A DNA stretch of 64,000 bases from Hymenobacter sp. BRD67 (GTDB taxonomy: Bacteria; Bacteroidota; Bacteroidia; Cytophagales; Hymenobacteraceae), in contig NZ_CP053904.1 in assembly GCF_013256425.1 (NCBI RefSeq), forward strand, positions 3,534,001 through 3,598,000, in the 5' to 3' direction. The notes under the pieces were generated by a model. That model ran no database searches. It worked only from the letters and a program-made list of their open reading frames with translations, and was not told the DNA's origin. This document shows, piece after piece, positions 37,153 to 45,211 of this stretch (its first letter is position 1; each line of letters opens with the position of its first letter). A program made the translations under genes and the position numbers.

Positions 37153-39096
37153 ATGGCTCTCTCAATTCGCTTTTCGTCCCTCAGAAAATTACTGCTTATC
37201 GGGGCGGCCGGCCCGGCTGTGGCGCTGAGCGGCTGTGCCAGCTCGGGCAAGCTAAGTAAAGCCGATAAACGCTTTCAGCGCGGCGAGTATGAGGCGGCCA
37301 TTCCGCTTTACAAAGCCGACGCGGCAAAGGGTAAGGGCGCAGCTACGGCCAATTTCCGCCTGGGCGAATCTTACCGGCTTTCCAATCGCCTCGACCAGGC
37401 CGAGCCCTATTACAAAGCGGCGCTCGATGGCAACTCGCGCAACGCCGACCTCGGCTACCGCTACGCCGAAGCCCTGAAAGCCAATGGTAAGTTCGACGAG
37501 GCAGCCGCCCGCTTTACCACCTACGCCCAAAACGGCACCAACCACACTTTGGCTGCCCGCGCCGAAGCCGAAGCACGCAATGCCTTGGCCAGCAAGGCGC
37601 TGGCCGGCGCGGCGGCTGGTTACGAAGTATCTCCCGTAGAGGCCCTGAACTCGCCCAGCTCCGATTTTTCCGCTTCGCGCATGCCGAGCGGCGAGCTGGT
37701 ATTTGCTTCGGGCCGCGACGGCAAGCCTTATCCTGGCAATGGCGAGCGCTACACGGCGCTCTATGCCCAGAAATTTGACGACCCCACGGCCTTGACCGGC
37801 GGTACGCCGCGCAAGCTGGAGCCCATTTTCAATAACGATAAAGAGCTGCAAGCCAGCGCCACCTACACGCCCGATGGCAAGACGATGGTGTTTGCCCGCT
37901 CAAATGATGGCTCGAAAAAAGGCTACCGCAGCGTCGATTTGTGGATTTCCTATTACCGCGACGGAGCCTGGACGACGCCCATTCTGGCTAATATCAACGA
38001 CCGCACGGCCGACGACTTTGCCCCGGCTTTTGCCCCCGATGGTACCACGCTCTACTTTGCCTCGGGGCGTAAGGGCGGGCAGGGCGGCAACGACCTGTAC
38101 AAAGCCACGCTGGGCCCCAATGGCCGCTTCTCGCCCGCCGAAAACCTGGGTGAGGCCATCAACTCGGTGGGCAACGACAACTTCCCCGGCGTAGCGCCCG
38201 ATGGCACGCTCTACTTTTCGTCTGATGGCTGGCCTGGCTACGGCAAGCTCGATATTTTCCAGGTGAAAGGTGGTAAGCCCGTAAACCTGGGACCCGGCAT
38301 CAACAGCCCGGCCGACGATTTTGCGCCTTATTTCACGGCGCCTGGCGTGGGCATTTTTTCCTCCAACCGGGAGGGCGGCAAAGGCTCGGATGACTTGTAC
38401 TCGTTTAAAAAGAAGCCGCGCAAAATCGTTACGTTCTTTGCCGACGGCACGGTAGTGGAACGCGATGCCAAAACCGGCACAACCACCCCCGTAGCCAATG
38501 AAACGGTAACCATCACCAGCGGCACCGGCCAGAAGCGCGACGTGCTCACCGGCCCCGATGGCAAATTCACGACCAAGCTCGACTCGGCTCAGACCTACGG
38601 CTTATTTGCTGACCGCAACGGCGACTTTACGGCCCGGGCCAGCCTGAGCACCGTCGGGCGCTACCCTAACCCGGAGGCACTGACTCAGCCCCAGAACGAT
38701 ATCAAGCTGCCCGTGACGCTCACGCTCAGTAAAATTGTTGTGAACCGGGCCATCGAAATCAAGGACATTTTTTACGACTACAACAAGTTTAACATCCGCC
38801 CCGACGCGGCTATCCGCCTCGATACGCTGGTGCAAACCTTGCAGGATAACCCCAAGATTAATATCGAGTTGAGCTCGCACACCGACCAGCGCGGCAAAGA
38901 TGCCTACAACCTCAAGCTCAGTCAGCAGCGGGCCGAGGCAGCAGTGGCGTACATTATCAGCAAGGGCATCGACAAGAGCCGCATCACGGCCAAAGGCTAC
39001 GGCGAAACCCGGCCTATCGTGAAAGATGCCAAGACCGAGGCCGACTACCAGCGCAACCGTCGTACCGAGTTTAAAGTAACGCGGATTGACAAATAA
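37153..39096 (+). CDS. PorE-like lipoprotein: TPR - PD40 propeller - regulatory-like - OmpA
   Basis: 647 residues. The lipoprotein signal ends LSGCASS (lipidated Cys ~27). TPR-like helices follow (~35-150; FQRGEYEAAIPLYKADAAKG). A WD40/PD40 beta-propeller (~160-435) has repeated SPDG/APDG-type turns such as YTPDGKTMVFARS, FAPDGTTLYFASGRKGGQGG and VAPDGTLYFSSDG. A CarboxypepD_reg-like domain (~450-520) leads to a peptidoglycan-binding OmpA domain (IFYDYNKFNIRPDAA, LSSHTDQRGKDAYN, KGYGETRPIVKDA). This order matches PorE of the type IX secretion system, though paralogues with the same layout exist. ATG 37153 is preferred over the 37117 start because it begins the lipoprotein signal. Confidence 0.85.
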   Translation: MALSIRFSSLRKLLLIGAAGPAVALSGCASSGKLSKADKRFQRGEYEAAIPLYKADAAKGKGAATANFRLGESYRLSNRLDQAEPYYKAALDGNSRNADLGYRYAEALKANGKFDEAAARFTTYAQNGTNHTLAARAEAEARNALASKALAGAAAGYEVSPVEALNSPSSDFSASRMPSGELVFASGRDGKPYPGNGERYTALYAQKFDDPTALTGGTPRKLEPIFNNDKELQASATYTPDGKTMVFARSNDGSKKGYRSVDLWISYYRDGAWTTPILANINDRTADDFAPAFAPDGTTLYFASGRKGGQGGNDLYKATLGPNGRFSPAENLGEAINSVGNDNFPGVAPDGTLYFSSDGWPGYGKLDIFQVKGGKPVNLGPGINSPADDFAPYFTAPGVGIFSSNREGGKGSDDLYSFKKKPRKIVTFFADGTVVERDAKTGTTTPVANETVTITSGTGQKRDVLTGPDGKFTTKLDSAQTYGLFADRNGDFTARASLSTVGRYPNPEALTQPQNDIKLPVTLTLSKIVVNRAIEIKDIFYDYNKFNIRPDAAIRLDTLVQTLQDNPKINIELSSHTDQRGKDAYNLKLSQQRAEAAVAYIISKGIDKSRITAKGYGETRPIVKDAKTEADYQRNRRTEFKVTRIDK

Positions 39097-39164
39097 GAAT
39101 GGCCCAACCAGCTTTGCTCATTATATTAATTATTTATTATATATTAAATAATTAATGTTCTCCC

Positions 39165-39194
39165 AAAAAGCCTTTGCTCAGCGAAGGCTTTTTT
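39165..39194 (+). terminator. Rho-independent terminator
   Basis: AAAAAGCCTT-TGCTCAGCG-AAGGCTTTTTT, 69 bases after the PorE-like stop. Between stop and terminator lies an unusually AT-rich dyad (attaattattta ... taaataattaat, ~39126-39156) that stands out in this GC-rich window. Confidence 0.85.
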
Positions 39195-39264
39195 GTTGGC
39201 ACGGGGTTTGAATTTAGCTGCCCGAAGCTGCAAGGATTTTTACCGCTTCCTGGTTTAGCCATTT

Positions 39265-40305
39265 ATGAAAACGCTCTTTAAGTTGGCTGCCACGCTGCTC
39301 CTTACCTGGCCTGCGGCATCCCCAGCGCTGGCCGCGCCGCAGGCCAACCTGACTATTACGGCCGAGCAGGGCCAGCCCTTTAGCCTGGTGCTGGATGGGC
39401 GGCTGCTGACGCGTCCGGTAGCGCCCCAGGTTCGGGTAGCGCTGCTGGCACCCGGCCGGCACTGGGCTGAGTTTAGTGTACCCACCGGCTACGGCCCGCC
39501 TATGCGCTTTCGCACTACGGTGTGGCTGCAGCCCGGCCTGGAAACCGACTACGTGCTGCTAGTGCGCCCGTATGGGCCACAGCTGCGGCAGGTTGGCGTG
39601 TTGCCGATTGGCAGCCCGGCCTACGGGCAAGGAGGCTATTATGACCAGGGCGCTGCTCCGTATGGCAATGGCCAGGGCAGTTACAACGGCCCACAGGGCG
39701 GCTATTACGGCCCAGGCCAGACTCCTCCTCCTGCCCAGGGCGGCTACAATAACGGCGGCTATGACCCACGCGGGGCTTATCCTGGCAATGGGCAGCCCCA
39801 GCCCTACCCGGCACCGGTGCCTAACCCGACTTACCCCGGCCAGCAGCCTCAGTCCTACCCGGCACCTGCTCCGGCTCCCGCTTACCCCGGCAACGGGCAG
39901 CCGCAGAGCAATTCCGGCGATTATAACAACGCACCGGCCGGCAGCTACCCCGACACAACCGCCAACGGCGGCTACGACCCAAACTCGGCCCCCAACAGCG
40001 TAGCCAACCTGCAGCCCCTGGCCCCGGCCGACGTAGAAGGCCTCAGCCAGGACCTGCGCCAGCGTGCCACCGATGAGGAGCGCCTACGCACCGCTACCCA
40101 GGCCCTGGACCAAAGCAGCCTCAGCGCCGATGAGCTGGCCGAGCTGGTCAGAACCTTTGTCCACGATGAGTCGCGCATTGAGCTGGCGCGCTTTGGCTAC
40201 TCGCACCTCAGCGACCCTCAGAATTTCAGCCACGTGTACAGCGCGCTGCAATTCAAATCGAGCATCCGCACGCTGAAGCAGGCAGTGGGCCTGCCGCAGG
40301 ATTAA
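39265..40305 (+). CDS. DUF4476 protein with Gly/Tyr/Pro/Gln-rich repeat linker
   Basis: 346 residues. Signal peptide MKTLFKLAATLLLTWPAASPALA. A PEGA-like beta domain follows (~25-115; QPFSLVLDGRLLTRPV). The long linker (~120-245) has Gly/Tyr-rich units (GGYYDQGAAPYGNGQ; GGYYGPGQTPPPAQ), then tandem PGNGQPQPYPAPVPNPTYPG-type units. The C-terminal DUF4476 domain (~250-346; FVHDESRIELARFGYSHL, DPQNFSHVY) is helical. Exported, function unknown. The linker resembles adhesive or flexible spacers; the DNA repeat is at 39780-39905. Confidence 0.82.
   Translation: MKTLFKLAATLLLTWPAASPALAAPQANLTITAEQGQPFSLVLDGRLLTRPVAPQVRVALLAPGRHWAEFSVPTGYGPPMRFRTTVWLQPGLETDYVLLVRPYGPQLRQVGVLPIGSPAYGQGGYYDQGAAPYGNGQGSYNGPQGGYYGPGQTPPPAQGGYNNGGYDPRGAYPGNGQPQPYPAPVPNPTYPGQQPQSYPAPAPAPAYPGNGQPQSNSGDYNNAPAGSYPDTTANGGYDPNSAPNSVANLQPLAPADVEGLSQDLRQRATDEERLRTATQALDQSSLSADELAELVRTFVHDESRIELARFGYSHLSDPQNFSHVYSALQFKSSIRTLKQAVGLPQD
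39780..39905 (+). repeat. Tandem Pro/Gln-rich coding repeat within the DUF4476 gene
   Basis: Imperfect repeats of about 60 bases encode PGNGQPQPYPAP-x-PNPTYPG, PGQQPQSYPAPAPAPAYPG and PGNGQPQS. Copy number may vary between strains. Confidence 0.6.
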
Positions 40306-40333
40306 CTACCTTTCCGACCTTCAAACACCACGC

Positions 40334-40370
40334 AAAAGCCCCGGCTGCCAGACTGGCAACCGGGGCTTTG
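40334..40370. terminator. Bidirectional terminator
   Basis: AAAAGCCCCGG-C-TGCCA-GAC-TGGCA-A-CCGGGGCTTTG between the convergent DUF4476 (plus) and DUF4293 (minus) genes. Confidence 0.88.
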
Positions 40371-40386
40371 TTATATACAAAATAAA

Positions 40387-40863
40387 CTATCTTAACCGGT
40401 CGTAGCTGTTGCGCACCAACTGCTCATCGCGCCGGATAAAGCGGTTGGCGAGCAGGTTCAGCAGCAGCGCCAGCGTGGGCAGGTAAAAGGCCGGCTGAAA
40501 CTGGCCTTCGAGCTTGGGGTTGAGAAACGTTTCGCCCTGATTGGAAAAATAAAACGCGGCCCCGAAGGTGGCCATAATAAGCAGCAGGTTGAGCATACCC
40601 AGCTTGAGCTGGGTAAACCGGGTGCGGAACTGGAAAATTTCGTACATGGCCACCGCCGCCGAGGCCAGGGCCAGCACGCCAATTACCCAGACCGGCGCAT
40701 TTGTGGCGGGGCGGAGCATGTTGGTCGGCGTAAAGCCAAAGGCCGTCAGGGTTAGTTCCTGATGCGTGAGGGCATCTACTTTGTGCCAGAGGGGCAGGGC
40801 GAGCAGGCTCAGCATGGCTAAAGCCAGCAGCAACAGAAAAACGCTTTGAATTCTTTGTATCAT
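40387..40863 (-). CDS. DUF4293 membrane protein
   Basis: 158 residues from ATG 40863. Four hydrophobic helices (SVFLLLLALAMLSLLALPLW; VIGVLALASAAVAMYEI; LGMLNLLLIMATFGAAFYFS; FYLPTLALLLNLLANRFI) and the C-terminal RRDEQLVRNSYDRLR match DUF4293. This is a Bacteroidota inner-membrane family without known function. The upstream in-frame start at 40911 is rejected because the family begins MIQRIQ. Divergent from the thiolase. Confidence 0.85.
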   Translation of the reverse strand: MIQRIQSVFLLLLALAMLSLLALPLWHKVDALTHQELTLTAFGFTPTNMLRPATNAPVWVIGVLALASAAVAMYEIFQFRTRFTQLKLGMLNLLLIMATFGAAFYFSNQGETFLNPKLEGQFQPAFYLPTLALLLNLLANRFIRRDEQLVRNSYDRLR

Positions 40864-40959
40864 CTTTGCGGTTGTGGAAAAGGCCCGCGCCGGTGCGCGT
40901 TGCCAGGCCAAAATTAGCCCTCAACCGGCGGACTCGCTTCGCCCCAACGATACTCTGGA

Positions 40960-42161
40960 ATGCCCAATGCGTATATCGTGGATGCTGTGCGCACCCCGAT
41001 TGGAAAGTTTGGCGGCGCGCTCAGCAGCGTCCGCCCCGATGACCTGGCCGCCCTCGTACTGCGTGAGCTGCTGCGCCGCAACCCCAGCCTCGACAAAAAC
41101 GCCGTAGAAGACGTGATAATGGGGGCCGCCAACCAGGCCGGCGAAGACAACCGCAACGTGGCCCGCATGGCTGCCCTGCTGGCCGGCTTGCCCGTCACTG
41201 TGCCGGGCAATACCGTAAACCGCCTCTGTGCCAGCGGCTTGCAAAGTATTATGGATGCGGCCCGCGCCATTAAAGTAGGCGAAGGCGACGTGTACCTGGC
41301 CGGGGCTCGGAGAGCATGACCCGGGCGCCCTTCGTGATGGCGAAGTCGGCCACGGCTTTTGCCCGCGATTTCACCGCCCACGATACCACGCTGGGCTGGC
41401 GCTTCGTGAACCCGCGCTTGGCCAAGGAGCACTACCCCTACACGATGGGCGAAACGGCCGAAAACGTGGCCGCCCAGTACAACATTAGCCGCGAGGAGCA
41501 GGATGCGTTCGCGTTTGAGAGCCAGCGCAAGTACCACCGGGCCGCCGAAAAAGGCCGCTTCCGTAAGGAGCTGGTGCCGGTGTTTCTGCCGCAGCCCAAA
41601 GGCGATACGGCCCTGTTTGACACCGACGAGCAGCCCCGTATTTCGAGCCTTGAAAAGCTGGCTACCCTTAAGCCGGCCTTCAAGCTCGACGGTGGCACCG
41701 TAACGGCGGGCAACTCGGCGGGCATCAACGACGGGGCCGCCGCCGCGCTGCTGGTGAGCGACGATGCCCTGGCGCGCTACAACCTCAAGCCGCTGGCCAG
41801 GATAATATCCTCGGCCGTGGCGGGCGTCGACCCGGCCATTATGGGCATGGGGCCGGTGCCGGCTATCCGCAAGGCGCTGGACCGTGCGGGCCTCACCCTG
41901 GCCGACATGGATTTGCTGGAGCTGAACGAGGCCTTTGCCTCCCAGAGCCTGGCCGTTATCCGGGAGTTGGGAGCCGATGTGAGCAAGGTGAACGTAAACG
42001 GCGGCTCCATCGCCATTGGCCACCCACTGGGCTCGAGCGGGGCCCGCATTGTGGCTACGCTGGTGCACGAGATGCAGCGCCGCGAGGGCGTTCGCTACGG
42101 CCTCGCTGCCATGTGCGTGGGAGTAGGCCAGGGCATCGCCATGGTTTTCGAGAAAATGTAA
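40960..42161 (+). CDS. Acetyl-CoA acetyltransferase / 3-oxoadipyl-CoA thiolase (frameshifted)
   Basis: About 400 residues after correction. Thiolase motifs: nucleophile Cys in [28 protein letters not shown] across the break, [29 protein letters not shown] with the active His, and the general-base Cys in [10 protein letters not shown]. The frame changes at GGGG 41302-41305; one added G gives the family-consistent GGSESM. It cleaves 3-ketoacyl-CoA with CoA. It is close to the PcaF/PaaJ group. Kynureninase downstream on the same strand would fit aromatic or tryptophan breakdown, but no other pathway genes are present, so a biosynthetic or beta-oxidation role remains possible. Confidence 0.9.
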
Positions 42162-42163
42162 GC

Positions 42164-42227
42164 GTAGCGCGGACTCTGCGAGTCCGCGCATTGAACTACT
42201 TGCGCGGACTTACAGAGTCCGCGCTAC
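42164..42227 (+). repeat. Nested GC-rich palindromic repeat between thiolase and kynU
   Basis: Two inverted 27-base arms (42164-42190 and 42201-42227; 25 of 27 match) each contain their own GCGCGGACT...AGTCCGCGC dyad. The element fills the gap from the thiolase stop to just before the kynU start. Confidence 0.8.
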
Positions 42228-42239
42228 TTCCCACCCCGC

Positions 42240-43517
42240 ATGACCTACGACCTTTCGCCCACCTTTGCCGCCGCCCAGGATGCGGCCGACTCTCTGGCTG
42301 CCTTCCGGCAGGAATTTCACATTCCGCCCGGTCCGGATGGCCAGCCCACTGCCTACTTCTGCGGCAACTCGCTGGGCCTGCTGCCCCGCGCCGCCCGCGC
42401 CGCCGTGGAGGCCGAGTTTAACTCGTGGGAGACGCGGGCCGTCGAAGGCCATTTTCAGGGCGAGTCGCCGTGGATGTATTACCACGAAAACCTGACCGAC
42501 GGCGCGGCCCGCCTGGTGGGCGGCCACCCGCTGGAAGTGGTAATAATGAACACGCTCACAGTGAACCTGCACCTGCTGCTCGTGTCGTTTTACCGGCCCA
42601 CTGCCACGCGCTATAAGGTACTGATGGAAGGCGGCGCGTTTCCCTCCGACCAGTACGCGCTCGAAAGCCAGGCACGCCTGCACGGCCTCGACCCGGCCGA
42701 GGCCATTGTAGAGATGCTTCCGCGCCCAGGCGAGCACTTATTGCGGACCGAAGATATCGAGGCCAAAATCGCCGAACTGGGCGACTCGCTGGCGACGGTC
42801 ATTTTTGGCGGTATCAACTACTACACGGGGCAGGTATTTGATATGGCGGCCATTACGCGGGCGGGCCACGCGGTGGGGGCCACCGTGGGCTTCGACCTGG
42901 CGCACGCAGCTGGCAACGTAGAGCTGAAGCTGCACGACTGGGACGTGGATTTTGCCTGCTGGTGTACCTATAAGTACCTGAATTCGGGGCCGGGCGGCAC
43001 CTCAGGAGTATTTATTAATGAGCGCTTTGCGCATCAGCCCGACCTGCTGCGGCTGGCCGGCTGGTGGGGCCAGGACCCGAAAGAGCGCTTCCAGATGAAG
43101 CCGGGCTTTCGGCCTTCGCCGGGGGCGTCGGGCTGGCAGCTCTCGTGCGGGCAGGTATTGCCTATGGCCGTGCACCGGGCCAACCTGGAGATTTTTGACC
43201 GCGCCGGCGGCATAGCCGTGCTGCGCGCCAAGAGCAAAAAGCTGACCGGCTACCTCGAATTTCTTATCAACCAGCTGGGCCTACCGAAGTCCCGGCTCGA
43301 AATTATTACCCCAGCCGACCCGGCGCAGCGCGGCTGCCAGCTCTCGCTGCTGGTGCACGAGCGCGGGCGCGACTTGTTCAACTTTCTGGCCGCGCGCGGC
43401 ATTATCGCCGACTGGCGCGAGCCCAACGTCATTCGCCTTGCACCCGTACCGCTTTATAATTCGTTTGAAGATGTGCGCCGGGCAGGCGCAGCTATTTCTG
43501 AGTTTTACAATCAGTAG
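42240..43517 (+). CDS. kynU: Kynureninase
   Basis: 425 residues, normal length. The PLP enzyme shows YFCGNSLGLLPRAAR at the N-terminus, GGINYYTGQVFDM and FDLAHAAGNVELKLHDWDVD around the PLP-binding Asp, and the Schiff-base Lys in CTYKYLNSGPGG. It cleaves kynurenine or 3-hydroxykynurenine to anthranilate/3-hydroxyanthranilate plus alanine. No tryptophan dioxygenase is nearby. It could serve tryptophan catabolism or quinolinate/NAD synthesis. The upstream 78-base gap to the thiolase is entirely repeat sequence. Confidence 0.95.
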   Translation: MTYDLSPTFAAAQDAADSLAAFRQEFHIPPGPDGQPTAYFCGNSLGLLPRAARAAVEAEFNSWETRAVEGHFQGESPWMYYHENLTDGAARLVGGHPLEVVIMNTLTVNLHLLLVSFYRPTATRYKVLMEGGAFPSDQYALESQARLHGLDPAEAIVEMLPRPGEHLLRTEDIEAKIAELGDSLATVIFGGINYYTGQVFDMAAITRAGHAVGATVGFDLAHAAGNVELKLHDWDVDFACWCTYKYLNSGPGGTSGVFINERFAHQPDLLRLAGWWGQDPKERFQMKPGFRPSPGASGWQLSCGQVLPMAVHRANLEIFDRAGGIAVLRAKSKKLTGYLEFLINQLGLPKSRLEIITPADPAQRGCQLSLLVHERGRDLFNFLAARGIIADWREPNVIRLAPVPLYNSFEDVRRAGAAISEFYNQ

Positions 43518-43579
43518 TGAACAGTGAGCAGTCGCTGATTAACCGGCAGCAGCGCACTGTGCGCTGCTCATTGCGCACT
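43516..43579 (+). repeat. Inverted repeat between kynU and the downstream membrane-protein gene
   Basis: AGTGAACAGTGAGCAG (43516-43531) is inverted, with 4 mismatches, against CTGCTCATTGCGCACT (43564-43579), and an inner AGCAGCGCA dyad lies between. It overlaps the last two bases of the kynU stop codon and ends 8 bases before the next ATG. Confidence 0.6.
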
Positions 43580-43587
43580 CCCTTATT

Positions 43588-44250
43588 ATGGAAGATTACG
43601 CGGCCAAGATGGCCCTTAAGTCCGATGCAGCGCTCCGCGAGTACGTGACTGGCTACGCCCAGTACCGCGAAGACGCCGTGCTGGCCGCCTTCGACGAGCT
43701 GCGGCGACGCGGCCAGCCCGCCCCCGAGGAAACGACGCTACGGCCGCAGCTGGAGGTCGCGGCCCAGGCCCAGGCCGCCGCAGCCGAAGCAGCCAGGCTC
43801 AGCCGTGCCGAAAGCATCGAGCTACCCGCCGAAGAGCAGCCCGTGCTGTATACGCCGGGCGTAATTGTCCTTTTTTCGGTGCTCTTCAATACTATTATTG
43901 CGGGAGCGGTGCTGCTGGCGATGAACTTTAGCCGCCTGAAGCGCACCAAGGCCATCTGGGGATTAGTTGCATTCGTGCTGGCGTATCTGATTGGAGAAGC
44001 GGTAATAGTAAATATTTTTATGCAAAAATATACTATTAATCCCTTATTAGTGCCGTTATTGAATCTGCCGGCTATTCTGGCTTACATCCTCTGGTTTTGG
44101 CCGCGCTACGTGGGTACGTATCAGTTTAAGCCGCGCGGGTGGCTGCTGCCGCTGCTCATCTGCTTCAGCGTTATGCTGGCGCTGGGGCTGCTGCTCCAGC
44201 ACATTCCAGGTGCCGCGCAGCTTATGAAGCAACAAATGCAGCAACAATAA
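43588..44250 (+). CDS. Membrane protein of unknown function with soluble N-terminus
   Basis: 220 residues. The first ~85 residues are soluble and helical (LREYVTGYAQYREDAVLAAF, then an Ala-rich AQAQAAAAEAARLSRAE stretch). Four membrane helices follow (VIVLFSVLFNTIIAGAVLLA; WGLVAFVLAYLIGEAVIV; LLNLPAILAYILWFW; LLPLLICFSVMLALGLLL) and a Gln-rich tail. The N-terminal pattern resembles a small helical module seen in other Cytophagales membrane proteins, but I cannot name it. Confidence 0.7.
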   Translation: MEDYAAKMALKSDAALREYVTGYAQYREDAVLAAFDELRRRGQPAPEETTLRPQLEVAAQAQAAAAEAARLSRAESIELPAEEQPVLYTPGVIVLFSVLFNTIIAGAVLLAMNFSRLKRTKAIWGLVAFVLAYLIGEAVIVNIFMQKYTINPLLVPLLNLPAILAYILWFWPRYVGTYQFKPRGWLLPLLICFSVMLALGLLLQHIPGAAQLMKQQMQQQ

Positions 44251-44265
44251 GCCCCACAGTTTCCA

Positions 44266-44323
44266 TTTCAATAGTAAAAAGCCCGGCCGCAATCGTATGC
44301 GGCCGGGCTTTTCACTATTGAAA
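44266..44323. terminator. Long bidirectional terminator
   Basis: TTTCAATAGT-A-AAAAGCCCGGCCGCA around a 6-base loop with TGCGGCCGGGCTTTT-C-ACTATTGAAA: about 25 paired bases, with A and T runs. It lies between the plus-strand membrane-protein gene and minus-strand psd. Confidence 0.92.
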
Positions 44324-44335
44324 CGATTGCAGTAG

Positions 44336-45001
44336 TTAGCTTATAAGCTGACAAAGCACGGTTTCACCGCCCTTCACTTTCTGGCCCAGCTCTACTTTAA
44401 TCTCGGCATTGAGGGGCACAAAAATATCGACCCGCGAGCCGAACTTGATAAAGCCAAACTCTTCGCCCTGGCTTACTTCATCGCCTTCGTTTACGTACCA
44501 CACAATGCGGCGGGCCATGGCGCCGGCAATCTGCCGGAAGAGTACCAGTGGACCGGCGTCGCTCTCAACTACTACCGTGGTGCGCTCGTTCTGGGTGCTG
44601 CTTTTGGGGTGCCAGGCCACCAGGTACTGGCCGGGATGATACTTAAAATACCTGACGATACCCGACACCGGATTGCGGGTAATGTGCACATTGATAGGCG
44701 ACATAAACACGCTGATTTGCCGGCGGGCATCCTCAAAATACTCGGTTTCAATCACTTCCTCAATCACTACTACTTTGCCGTCGGCCGGGGCCAGCAGCAG
44801 GTCCTCGTGCGTGAGCAAGCGCCGAAAAGGCGAGCGGAAGAACTGCAGCAGCATCAGAAAAGCTACCACCGAGGCACCCGCAAAAATGCGATTGAACACC
44901 ACGTTGGGGCCGTTGTAGCGGCTTAGCAGCAGGTTGAGGGCCAGCAGCACGAGTAGCGTCACGAACAAGATGCGGCGGCCTTCTTTGTGTATCTTAATCA
45001 C
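44336..45001 (-). CDS. psd: Phosphatidylserine decarboxylase proenzyme (short type)
   Basis: 221 residues with a GTG start. Two N-terminal membrane helices (ILFVTLLVLLALNLLLS; AGASVVAFLMLLQFF) anchor it. The enzyme has LLAPADGKVVVIEEV, FMSPINVHITRNPVSG and the autocleavage site in FIKFGSRVDIFVP, where the Ser becomes the pyruvoyl cofactor. It makes phosphatidylethanolamine. cdsA, which makes the CDP-diacylglycerol precursor, is ~1.7 kb upstream on the same strand with gdh between. The GTG start lies in the end of the second inverted-repeat element; no ATG is available nearby. Confidence 0.92.
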   Translation of the reverse strand: MIKIHKEGRRILFVTLLVLLALNLLLSRYNGPNVVFNRIFAGASVVAFLMLLQFFRSPFRRLLTHEDLLLAPADGKVVVIEEVIETEYFEDARRQISVFMSPINVHITRNPVSGIVRYFKYHPGQYLVAWHPKSSTQNERTTVVVESDAGPLVLFRQIAGAMARRIVWYVNEGDEVSQGEEFGFIKFGSRVDIFVPLNAEIKVELGQKVKGGETVLCQLIS

Positions 45002-45211
45002 TGAGTAGCACGAATTTTAGCGGATTTCACGGATTTTGTGGACGATTGACCGCCCGATACTTCACTCAATTAACACGTAAATTAACGGCACCAGTTGTTA
45101 ACGCTCTCTTCTACTAAGTAATTATCGGCTAGCTCCCCTAGTAGAAAGAGCCAGCCGATAATCATCCACAGAATCCGTGAAATTCGTGAAAATTCGTGCT
45201 AATCAGTGGTC
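44999..45211 (-). repeat. Inverted-repeat intergenic element, copy 2
   Basis: Arms at about 44999-45042 and 45165-45208 are imperfect inverted repeats built on CACTGA-k-TAGCACGAATTTT and ATTTCACGGATT-y-TGTGGA. The element begins directly after the gdh TAA (minus strand TAAGACCACTGATTAGC, identical to copy 1) and ends on the psd GTG start codon. The interior carries a further hairpin (ATTATCGGCT ... AGCCGATAAT). Confidence 0.8.

Noticed and set aside
39120..39160. AT-rich stretch as a replication origin
   Set aside because: Only a short AT dyad in an intergenic gap; no DnaA-box cluster or replication genes are nearby.
41295..41320. Programmed ribosomal frameshifting in the thiolase
   Set aside because: No slippery heptamer or downstream pseudoknot, and thiolases are not known to use it; the GGGG run explains the shift.
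40914..42191. 425-codon minus-strand frame opposite the thiolase
   Set aside because: The plus strand encodes all thiolase active-site motifs once a single base is restored; the antisense frame has none.
36359..45211. CRISPR-like repeats
   Set aside because: The repeats are paired inverted arms, not regularly spaced direct repeats, and no cas gene is present.
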